From Komagataeibacter medellinensis NBRC 3288 (GTDB lineage Bacteria; Pseudomonadota; Alphaproteobacteria; Acetobacterales; Acetobacteraceae), in contig NC_016027.1 in assembly GCF_000182745.2 (NCBI RefSeq), positions 2,889,001 to 2,953,000 on the forward strand: a stretch of 64,000 bases of DNA, in the 5' to 3' direction. Every line of letters begins with the position of its first letter. The stretch's first letter is position 1. Made by a program: the position numbers and the translations under genes. The notes under the pieces are model-generated. The model worked only from the letters and a program-made list of their open reading frames with translations. It was not told the origin of the DNA and ran no database searches. Below, one piece after another: positions 19,645 to 27,586 of this stretch.

Positions 19645-20796
19645 TCAGAATTTGGGGGGAGGCAGCACACCTACATTGATGCGGTAGATATGTACCGGCC
19701 ACTGTATGGCGTTGATACCGCCATTGAGCGGGGCCGTGCGGTCAAGCTGGGCAGCGGGGACGTATAGCTGCCCATCCTTTGTGGCGAACGAACCGCCGGG
19801 CCAGTGCAGGCGCGGGTCGGTCACGATTTTCTGGTACACACGGTCAGGCATCAGGCGGAAGATGCTGCCGGTAGAGACATCATTGAAATACAGCGTGCCG
19901 TCCAGCCCTGCGGTAATACCGCCCAGCGGGGGCGTTTTATACCACAGGGTCGGGCCTTCCTCCAGTTCGATGGGGGTGACCTTGGGGTCTACCAGCAGGT
20001 CGGTATCGAGCTTGTAGACCGGGCCACAGAGCGGCTCGAAATACAGCCACTGCCCATCGGCGCTGATGTCCATCTGGCTGATGTTGACAATGGCGGTGTG
20101 CCCTGCGGGATTGGTGGCAATTTTGCCATCTACCGTAATGGGCTGGTGGGCGGTCAGTGCTGGCGTGTGTTCCATCAGGCGGCGCTGGGTGTTGGTGTCC
20201 AGTTTCACCACGATCATGGCCGGAATGCCGGCATCACCCACAAAGGCATGGCCACGTGCCACCCGCATGGTGGCGGCGTAACTGCCCACGCGTAGCATGT
20301 CGGGATTGAGCGGCCAGGTCTGCAATACCCGCTGGCCATGCGTATCCAGCTTCACGATCTTGGGCCCCCCTTCAACCGGCTTGCCGGCAGGGTCGGGCTG
20401 GCCGCTATCAAGCACCCACAGCGTACCATCGGGCTGGAGCTGCATGTCGGCCGGTGCCACGAAGCGCGAGGATGGCGGGGCGGACGGGTCGTTCCATGTG
20501 GCATCAGGGTAAGGTTGGGGGGTGCCATTTGCGTCCAGCACCGCAATAGCTGGCCCTTTATTGCCCGCCCAGCGCGGCAGTTCGACCAGCAGCCGACCAT
20601 CGGGCAGCACGACTACCCGGTCCCATGCGCTGGTGGATGAGGCGGCGATTTCCTCAAGTGCTGCGGGTGGGTTGAGCGGCGGGGCGGGCTTGGCGGCATG
20701 TGCGGCAGGCAGCATGCCCAGCAGGCCGGTGCCGCAGGCAAGGAGAAAGCCCGCATGGCGCAGGCAGCGGAGGGCGGGAAGGGATTTTGCGTACAT
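19645..20796 (-). CDS. Secreted beta-propeller protein of the Yellow/major royal jelly type
   Basis: A 383-residue protein with a signal peptide (hydrophobic GFLLACGTGLLGMLPAAHA ending in AHA) and a repeated blade pattern (WDRVVVLPDGRLLVELPRW, PDGTLWVLDSGQ, MDISADGQWLYFEP, GLDGTLYFNDVSTGSIFRL). The late region DGQLYVPAAQLDR resembles the last blade of the Yellow/MRJP family. These bacterial homologues are thought to be periplasmic; their activity is not established. SMP-30/gluconolactonase-like proteins are a possible alternative. The ATG at 20796 was chosen over a GTG six codons upstream. Confidence 0.7.
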   Translation of the reverse strand: MYAKSLPALRCLRHAGFLLACGTGLLGMLPAAHAAKPAPPLNPPAALEEIAASSTSAWDRVVVLPDGRLLVELPRWAGNKGPAIAVLDANGTPQPYPDATWNDPSAPPSSRFVAPADMQLQPDGTLWVLDSGQPDPAGKPVEGGPKIVKLDTHGQRVLQTWPLNPDMLRVGSYAATMRVARGHAFVGDAGIPAMIVVKLDTNTQRRLMEHTPALTAHQPITVDGKIATNPAGHTAIVNISQMDISADGQWLYFEPLCGPVYKLDTDLLVDPKVTPIELEEGPTLWYKTPPLGGITAGLDGTLYFNDVSTGSIFRLMPDRVYQKIVTDPRLHWPGGSFATKDGQLYVPAAQLDRTAPLNGGINAIQWPVHIYRINVGVLPPPKF

Positions 20797-20963
20797 CGCG
20801 CGATATCTCGTCACGAACCGGCGCGAATGGCAAGGGGATGATATGGCATGCCCGCCCTGCCAGTTCGCCCCCGATCATGAAGGGGGAGCGTGATTGTCTG
20901 GTTACGCCATGACTCACGGTTGCGATGTGGCGGCATGTGCAGGGAATATCCGGCAATCATAAG

Positions 20964-21046
20964 GAAGTTTTTGGTGAATATTTTAAAAAACTCAGAAGAA
21001 AACAGAATTTTTTAAAAATGGTGGCACCCAGAAACTTCCATGATTT
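20964..21046 (-). repeat. 3'-UTR dispersed double-hairpin repeat, copy B
   Basis: Read on the minus strand it begins AAGTTTCTGGGTGCCACC and ends TTCACCAAAAACTTC, matching the order of blocks in the other copies. It lies 18 bases past the stop of the M32 carboxypeptidase gene and in that gene's direction. The inner stems are largely degraded. Confidence 0.75.
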
Positions 21047-21063
21047 TTTATCAGGGATTTATT

Positions 21064-22584
21064 CTACACCTGCGCACAGTAACGCTGGCGCAGATGGCGC
21101 AGGTATGGTCCCGTATTGGGCACCGCCCCCGTGGCGTCGCGTACGATTTCTACCGTTGTGGCCCCGCTGCCGCGCGCATGGATGCGCGGGCGCAGCCAGT
21201 CCAGCAGTGGTGTGAAATCGCCATTGCCAATGGCGGGCATGATGGCCGGGTTGTCCCGCTCGGCTGCTGCGCGCAACTGGGCGGCGATGATCGCGCCCAG
21301 CGTATAGGTGGGGAAATACCCCCATGATCCCGATGGCCAGTGAATGTCCTGCAGGCAGCCCAACCGGTCCTCGGGCACTTTCAGGCCCAGCAGGTCATGG
21401 ATGCGGGTGTTGAAGGCTTCGGGCAGGTCAGCCAGCTTCATCTTTCCCGCAATCAGCGCGGTCTCCATCTCGTAACGCACCAGGATATGGGCAGGATAGG
21501 TGACTTCATCCGCATCCACCCGGATGAAGCCAGGGCGCACGCGGGTTACAAGTCTGTGCAGGTTATCAGGCGTCCATGCGCTGTCGGTTGCACTGCCGCC
21601 AAAGGTTGCGCGCAGGCGCGGTGCCATCCAGTTCATGAAGGGGCGCGAGCGGCACACCTGCATTTCCATCAGCAGGGACTGGCTTTCATGCAGGCTCATG
21701 CCGCGTGCCTCGCCTGCCGGCTGGGCGCGCCATGCCCTGGGCAATCCCTGTTCGTACAGCGCATGCCCGGTTTCATGCACCACGCCCATCAGGGCGTTAA
21801 GGCAATCATCACGTTCATAACGGGTGGTGATGCGCACATCATCCTCCGCCCCGCCACAGAAGGGGTGCAGGCTGACATCAAGCCGCCCGCGCTGCATGTC
21901 GAATCCAAGGGCGCGCATGGTGTCACGCCCCAGCCTTTCCTGCGCGGGCACTTCAAACGGGCCGGGCAGGGGCAGGGGGGTGGCCTGGTCTTTCTGGTGC
22001 GCCAGCGCGGTGGCAATCAGGTCAGGCAGTTCGCTGGACAGTTCGGCAAAGACAGGGTCGATATCGGCCTGTCTTGTGCCCGGATCATATTGGTCCAGCA
22101 GCGCGTCATAAGGAGAAAGGCCAAGAGCCTCGGCCTTGGCTGCGGCAATTTCGCGCGTGTAGGAAAGCACGCTCTGCAATTCTGGCAGCAGGGAGGCAAA
22201 GTCGTTGTTCTGGCGCGCGGTGCGCCATGCCATCTCGCAGCGCGAGGCGGCGCGCGATGACGCTTCCACCAGATCGGAGGGGATAGCCGCGGCGTGGGCG
22301 TGCTTGCGGCGCATTTCGTGCAGGTTGGCGCGCGCCATGGCATCATCGGGGGCCTGCGCGCGCTCCAGCAGGGCGGGCATGTCGGGTGCGGTCATAAGTT
22401 CGTGCGAGAGCACGGCAAGGGCCGCAATGCTTTCGGCGCGGCTGTCGGCAGCCCCGACGGGCATCATGGTGTCCTTGTCCCAGCCCAGGATGCCCAGCGC
22501 GTTGCGGATCTGGCCCATGCGGGCAAAGCGCTGCCGCAGCGTTTCATAAGCCTGCTGGCTGGTGGTGCCGGACTGGATGTTCAT
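21064..22584 (-). CDS. Carboxypeptidase Taq (M32 family)
   Basis: A 506-residue zinc carboxypeptidase. The active-site HETGH lies in MGVVHETGHALYEQG at about residues 266-270, with the downstream glutamate in SLHESQSLLMEM and the family signature near the C-terminus (DIHWPSGSWGYFPTYTLG). Length matches the family (about 500). It is cytoplasmic, removing C-terminal residues with broad specificity. It is divergent from the TPR gene with only 38 bases between the starts, so their promoters overlap. Confidence 0.94.
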   Translation of the reverse strand: MNIQSGTTSQQAYETLRQRFARMGQIRNALGILGWDKDTMMPVGAADSRAESIAALAVLSHELMTAPDMPALLERAQAPDDAMARANLHEMRRKHAHAAAIPSDLVEASSRAASRCEMAWRTARQNNDFASLLPELQSVLSYTREIAAAKAEALGLSPYDALLDQYDPGTRQADIDPVFAELSSELPDLIATALAHQKDQATPLPLPGPFEVPAQERLGRDTMRALGFDMQRGRLDVSLHPFCGGAEDDVRITTRYERDDCLNALMGVVHETGHALYEQGLPRAWRAQPAGEARGMSLHESQSLLMEMQVCRSRPFMNWMAPRLRATFGGSATDSAWTPDNLHRLVTRVRPGFIRVDADEVTYPAHILVRYEMETALIAGKMKLADLPEAFNTRIHDLLGLKVPEDRLGCLQDIHWPSGSWGYFPTYTLGAIIAAQLRAAAERDNPAIMPAIGNGDFTPLLDWLRPRIHARGSGATTVEIVRDATGAVPNTGPYLRHLRQRYCAQV

Positions 22585-22622
22585 GCGGGCTCCTGACTGA
22601 AAATCTTAATATTTCGTCGCGT

Positions 22623-24620
22623 ATGAATGACACGGCGAGTGTGCGGGAGCACGCCACGCCATGCAAGGGAGTCCACGCGATGATGAAGGCCCGACAGGAC
22701 AGGTCGCACCTGCTGGCATGCGGCCAGGCGGCACTGCACGCAGGCGATGTGGCCGGGGCACGTACCCATTTTGCCGCCCTGCGTACCATATGTCCTGATG
22801 ACCCCGATGCCCTGCACGGCCTGGCCTGCGTGGCGCTGGCGGCCGGCCGGGCGGATATCGCCATAGCTCTTGCCGGTCGCGCGTTGCAGGTTGCGCCGGA
22901 AGGTGCGTTTCATGAAGTACTGGCCCGTGCCCTGCTGGCGCAGGGGCATGGACAGGCTGCGTGTGCCGCCATTCGCCTTGCCTGTCTGCGTCGGCCCGGT
23001 CATGCGCCCACATGGCTGGTCCGTGCCGAGATAATGGAAGCTACGGGAGCCGTGCGAGATGCCGCGCGGGCATTTGGCCATGCGGCCCGCCTGCCGGGCA
23101 GGGAGAACGGACACGCCCGCAGGCTTTATGCCCGTTTTTTGTGGCGGCGTGGACAGCGGGCGGCGGCCATAACCCAAATGCGCCATATCGTGCGACACGC
23201 AACATTGGCATCGGGTTGCGCGCATGAACTGGCCGACATGCTTCTGGCCCATCACGACCGGGATGGGGCGGAGGGTGTGCTGCGGGCCTGCCTTGTCACT
23301 GATCCATCCGATGTTCGTGCCCTGTCGGGGCTGGGCGCACTTGTCCTTGCGCGCGGGCAGATGGACGAGGCTGCCCGCCTGCTGCGCCGTGCCGTGGCGC
23401 AAAGGCCGGAGGCGGAAAGCTGCAATAACCTCGGTCTTGCCCTAATGGCGCTGGGAGATATGGCCGGTGCCGATACTGCCTTGCATCAGGCCATGGATCT
23501 TGCACCCGATGATGCGCGCATCGCCCTAAACCACGCAACCGGCCTGTTTGAAGGCGGGGCGGTCCGTGCGGCCTGCGCTTGTTACGTGGCCTTACTGGCC
23601 CGTAACCCCGCGCTGGATGAGGCAACCCGTGCCCGGACCCGCTTCAACATGGGCGTCGGCCTGCTGGCGCAGGGTGATCTGGCGCAAGGCTGGGCGTTGT
23701 GGGAATCCCGCCTGGCCTTCACGCCGCCTCACCCAGCTACACACCGGTTGCCCCAATGGAACGGGCAGGGGCTGCCTACGGGGCGCAGGTTGCTGGTGCA
23801 TATGGCGCAAGGGCTGGGTGATGGGGTGCATTTCCTGCGCTATGTGCAGCTTGCCGCGTGCAGGGTACCGGTTGTGCTGCGCGTGCCTGCCGCGATGGCC
23901 CGACTGGCGGCCACGCTGGATGATGCGCGTGGGCATGCCATAGAAATTATCACACATGATATATATGATAAAATGCACGTCGCAGCCCAGTGCGACCTGT
24001 TCAGTCTGCCGTACCTGCTGGGTGCACATGATGTACCCGCCTTTACCCCTTATTTGGGTGAAATGCCGTGGCGACCGCACGCAGGGCGCACGACGCCCTT
24101 GCGTGTTGGCCTGTGCCATGCGGGGAATGCGGCCTATCGCTTTGATGCGCGGCGCTCGGTTGCGGTGGCCGATCTGGCGCCGCTTGCCTGTATTGGTGGG
24201 GTAGAATTTATATCCCTGCGGCCGGGTGATGCGGATGCGGGAGGATTACCCTTCATCAGGCATGAACTGCCGGCTGGTGCGGATATGCTGGATACGGCAC
24301 GGCTTATGGCTACGCTGGATCTGGTGATTAGCGTGGATACGCTTGTGGCGCATCTGGCGGGTGCCATGGGGTGCCCGGTGTGGCTGCTCAGCCGTTTTGG
24401 GGGGGATTGGCGCTGGGCGGCGGCGTTTGACGCGCCGCCGGAGCGTGCCGGGACAGGTGTGCTGCCCGAAGGTGCGCCTGCCAGCCAGTGGTACCCCACG
24501 CTGCGGCAGTTCCGGCAGCAGGAACTGCTGCCGCCTGCGCAGGCATGGGATCAGGTCGTGGCGCAGTTGTGCGCCGCCCTGCAGGATATGGTGCGGGTGA
24601 CCTTTGCGGTCAGATCGTGA
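22623..24620 (+). CDS. TPR-repeat protein with a C-terminal glycosyltransferase-like domain
   Basis: 665 residues. The first 380 or so are tandem tetratricopeptide-like helices rich in alanine (for example ALHGLACVALAAGRADIAIALAGRAL and CNNLGLALMALGDMAGADTALHQAM). The last 270 resemble the second half of a GT-B fold of the heptosyltransferase or TPR-GT41 kind: LLVHMAQGLGDGVHFLRYV, VGLCHAGN and the donor-site-like DLVISVDTLVAHLAGAMGCPVWLL. Such fusions modify proteins or build surface glycans; the target here is unknown. No partner glycan genes lie next to it. Its 3' end overlaps glnD by 11 bases, tail to tail. An in-frame ATG at 22680 is another possible start. Confidence 0.75.
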   Translation: MNDTASVREHATPCKGVHAMMKARQDRSHLLACGQAALHAGDVAGARTHFAALRTICPDDPDALHGLACVALAAGRADIAIALAGRALQVAPEGAFHEVLARALLAQGHGQAACAAIRLACLRRPGHAPTWLVRAEIMEATGAVRDAARAFGHAARLPGRENGHARRLYARFLWRRGQRAAAITQMRHIVRHATLASGCAHELADMLLAHHDRDGAEGVLRACLVTDPSDVRALSGLGALVLARGQMDEAARLLRRAVAQRPEAESCNNLGLALMALGDMAGADTALHQAMDLAPDDARIALNHATGLFEGGAVRAACACYVALLARNPALDEATRARTRFNMGVGLLAQGDLAQGWALWESRLAFTPPHPATHRLPQWNGQGLPTGRRLLVHMAQGLGDGVHFLRYVQLAACRVPVVLRVPAAMARLAATLDDARGHAIEIITHDIYDKMHVAAQCDLFSLPYLLGAHDVPAFTPYLGEMPWRPHAGRTTPLRVGLCHAGNAAYRFDARRSVAVADLAPLACIGGVEFISLRPGDADAGGLPFIRHELPAGADMLDTARLMATLDLVISVDTLVAHLAGAMGCPVWLLSRFGGDWRWAAAFDAPPERAGTGVLPEGAPASQWYPTLRQFRQQELLPPAQAWDQVVAQLCAALQDMVRVTFAVRS

Positions 24621-27507
24621 TTGATTCCAGTTCGGACGAGCGGCGCTGGGCTGCCGCTTCCGCTTCCTGCAGTCCGGCAAGCAGGGTGGTGCGCACGCGG
24701 TCAAGACGTTCCTTGTCCGTGATTTTCAGTCCGAACAGGTCCTTTACATAAAAAACATCGACCGCGCGCACGCCATAGGTGGTGATGTGGGCGGAGGCAA
24801 TCTGCAGTTTCTGCTCGCTCAGCGCTGCCGTGACATCATGCAGCAGGCCGGGGCGGTCGCGGCCGTTGATCTCCACCACCGTGCAGGTGTTGGACGCGCG
24901 GTTGTCGATCACCACGCGCGGTGGCACATGGATCGCGCGCATGCGCCGCCCACTCAGCCTGCGGCCGCACTGGGCAATCTCGCGGTTGATGTTGAGGTGG
25001 CCGGTCAGCGCCTGCTCGATCAGTAGTGACAGGCGGCCAAGCTGCTGCGGTTCCTCAAAGGCAGCGCCGCCCGCATCCTGGATCCACAGCGTATCAAGCG
25101 CCATGCCGTTGGTCATGGTATGGATGCGCGCATCCACGATCGAGGCCCCGGCAATGGCCACAGCGCCAGCAATCTTGGAAAACAGCCCCGGATGGTCGGC
25201 GGCATAGATCGTGACTTCCGTCACTCCGCGCGCGGGCAGGGGCTGGGTCTCGACCGTAAGGGGGGAATGCTGGCGTTCGGATTCGCCAATCAGCAGGGCA
25301 TGACGGGCATGGGTGTCGTGATCGAACGACAGCCAGTAACTGCCATAGCCCAATCCCATGAAGTGCCGGACATCGGCCTCGTTCATCCCGTCTTCCACCA
25401 GCCACTGTGCGGTGGCGGTCTTAGCGCGCTCCACGCGCACGTCGCGTTCAGTGGTGGCAAGGCTGCCTTCCAGCACTTCGGCCACGCGCATGTAAAGTTC
25501 GTTCAGCAGCGTCGCCTTCCATGCATTCCACACGCGTGGTCCCACCGCCCGCATGTCCACGATGGTCAGCAAAAGCAGCAGGCGCAGGCGTTCGGGCGAC
25601 TGGATGATGTCGGCCAGGTCAAGGATGGTCTTGGGGTCGTCAATATCGCGCTGGAACGCGGTGTGGCTGAGTAGCAGGTGATGCAGCACCAGCCACGAAA
25701 CCGTTTCCGTCTCCTCGCTGTCCATACCCAGTTCGGGGCAGACATAGAGTGCGATCTGCGAGCCGATTTCCGAATGGTCGCCACCACGCCCCTTGGCAAT
25801 GTCATGCAGCATGACCGCCACATACAGCGCCCGGCGCGAATGCAGGTTGCGCGCAAGGTCGTAGGCGACGGGGATCTCATCGGCCATCTGGCCATGTTCC
25901 ACCCGGCCCAGTATGCGCAGCGCGTCGATGATGTGCTCGTCAACCGTGAACACATGGTAGGTGTCGAACTGCATCTGCCCCACAACGCGCGACCAGTCGG
26001 GCAGCAGGCGGCCCATCAGTCCGGTCTCGTTAAGGATATGCAGCCAGTAGGCATTGCCCTTGCGCCGCCCCTCATCCATCAGGTGGAAGCTGGGTGAGGC
26101 ATCCGGTGCATCCGCAGCTTCCCCCGTGCGGGAAGCACGGGTCGTGCGTTCTGGCGGATCACCGCACATGAGGTCCAGGAAGATGCGTGCGGTTTCCGGG
26201 TCACCGCGCAGGCTGGCGGCCTTGCGCTCCCAGCGGATCAACTGGTGCATGGCCATGGGGTGGATGGGTAGCTTGCGCTTCTTGGCCCAGTCCAGCAGGC
26301 GCATCATCTGGATCGGTTCATCCGCGAACGACGTGCCGCGCTGGGGCAGGATGCGGCCATCGAGCACGGTAAAGCCCGCGTCACGCATCTGGCTGTCGGC
26401 TTCGGGCGCATTGGCCACGGGGCCAAGCGCCTGGCGCAGCACGGCGGGTTCCAGCACCAGTGTGAGGCGCATGACCTCGCGCACGGTCAGGAAGTAGTGG
26501 CGCATGAAGCGCTCCACGCCTACCTGGCGCCCATGGCGCGTATAGCCCATGCGGCCACCCACTACGGGCTGCACGTCGAATGTCAGGCGTTCTTCCGCCC
26601 GACCTGACACGTAATGCAGGTGGAAACGCACCCGCCACAGGAAGTCCCATGCCCGGCGCGCGCGCTTGGCTTCGGGTTCGGTCAGCAGGCCGAGTTCGCT
26701 AAAGCCGGGGGCCAGCAGGTCGGACACATGGCGGGTGCCGAAGGTGTAGCGGCACATCCAGTACAGCGTCTGCAGGTCACGCAGGCCACCGCGACCTTCC
26801 TTCACGTTTGGTTCGACCAGGTACGGGCTGTCACCAAAGCGCTGGTGCCGCGCCGCGCGTTCCTTGCGTTTATCGCTGATGAAGCGGTCCGCGCCCGCGC
26901 GCACGCAGGCCACGATGTAGCGGGCCTGGAACATCTCGAAAAGCGACTCGCTGCCCGTCAGGATGCGGGCATCGAGCAGCGTGGTGCGCACCGTGGTGTC
27001 GGCCTCGGCCTCGGCAATGCATTCATTGATAGTGCGGGTCGCGTGCCCGACCTTCAGCCCCAGATCCCATAGGAAATACAGGATGTATTCCACGCAGGTG
27101 CGTATGTTTTCCACCTTCGTCTCGGGGGTGAGGAACAAAAGGTCGATGTCACTGAAAGGGGCCAGCAACCCGCGCCCGTACCCGCCGGTAGCGGCGATGG
27201 TGAAGGGGGCTTCGGGATGCGAGTCGATTCCTGTCTGCCGCATGGCGAAGGCGGCGAGCACGCGGATCATTCCGTCCGTATAGGCTGCCAGCAGCTTGCC
27301 CGCTTCAGCCCCACCCAGCCTGTGATGCTCGAATTCCTCACGCACATGGGCCTGGTAGCGCGACAGGTGGCGGCGGACCAGGCCGATGGCTTCCTCACGC
27401 GGCAGGGCGGGTTCGTCTCCACTGCTGCCGGGAGGGAACAGGGCCGCATGCAGGGCGTCTGTCATCACATCGACTGGGGAGGCGGAAGGGGGGGCTGCGT
27501 TGGGCAT
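24610..27507 (-). CDS. glnD: [Protein-PII] uridylyltransferase / uridylyl-removing enzyme
   Basis: The nitrogen sensor that uridylylates and deuridylylates PII according to glutamine level. The nucleotidyltransferase motif GGYGRGLLAPFSDIDLL is near residue 115. The HD hydrolase motif LHDIAKGRGGDHSEIG is near 565. Two ACT domains follow at the C-terminus (AADHPGLFSKIAGAVA near 750 and GRDRPGLLHDVTAAL near 875). 965 residues is normal for Alphaproteobacteria. It is the last gene of the minus-strand run that begins at tsaD. Confidence 0.96.
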   Translation of the reverse strand: MPNAAPPSASPVDVMTDALHAALFPPGSSGDEPALPREEAIGLVRRHLSRYQAHVREEFEHHRLGGAEAGKLLAAYTDGMIRVLAAFAMRQTGIDSHPEAPFTIAATGGYGRGLLAPFSDIDLLFLTPETKVENIRTCVEYILYFLWDLGLKVGHATRTINECIAEAEADTTVRTTLLDARILTGSESLFEMFQARYIVACVRAGADRFISDKRKERAARHQRFGDSPYLVEPNVKEGRGGLRDLQTLYWMCRYTFGTRHVSDLLAPGFSELGLLTEPEAKRARRAWDFLWRVRFHLHYVSGRAEERLTFDVQPVVGGRMGYTRHGRQVGVERFMRHYFLTVREVMRLTLVLEPAVLRQALGPVANAPEADSQMRDAGFTVLDGRILPQRGTSFADEPIQMMRLLDWAKKRKLPIHPMAMHQLIRWERKAASLRGDPETARIFLDLMCGDPPERTTRASRTGEAADAPDASPSFHLMDEGRRKGNAYWLHILNETGLMGRLLPDWSRVVGQMQFDTYHVFTVDEHIIDALRILGRVEHGQMADEIPVAYDLARNLHSRRALYVAVMLHDIAKGRGGDHSEIGSQIALYVCPELGMDSEETETVSWLVLHHLLLSHTAFQRDIDDPKTILDLADIIQSPERLRLLLLLTIVDMRAVGPRVWNAWKATLLNELYMRVAEVLEGSLATTERDVRVERAKTATAQWLVEDGMNEADVRHFMGLGYGSYWLSFDHDTHARHALLIGESERQHSPLTVETQPLPARGVTEVTIYAADHPGLFSKIAGAVAIAGASIVDARIHTMTNGMALDTLWIQDAGGAAFEEPQQLGRLSLLIEQALTGHLNINREIAQCGRRLSGRRMRAIHVPPRVVIDNRASNTCTVVEINGRDRPGLLHDVTAALSEQKLQIASAHITTYGVRAVDVFYVKDLFGLKITDKERLDRVRTTLLAGLQEAEAAAQRRSSELESITI

Positions 27508-27586
27508 TGTGGCCAGATGGCGTCCTGATAGGTGGCGACGAAAAAAACACTGTGCAGCCCTTGGTGGGTTCAGGTCCAGAGCCGTA

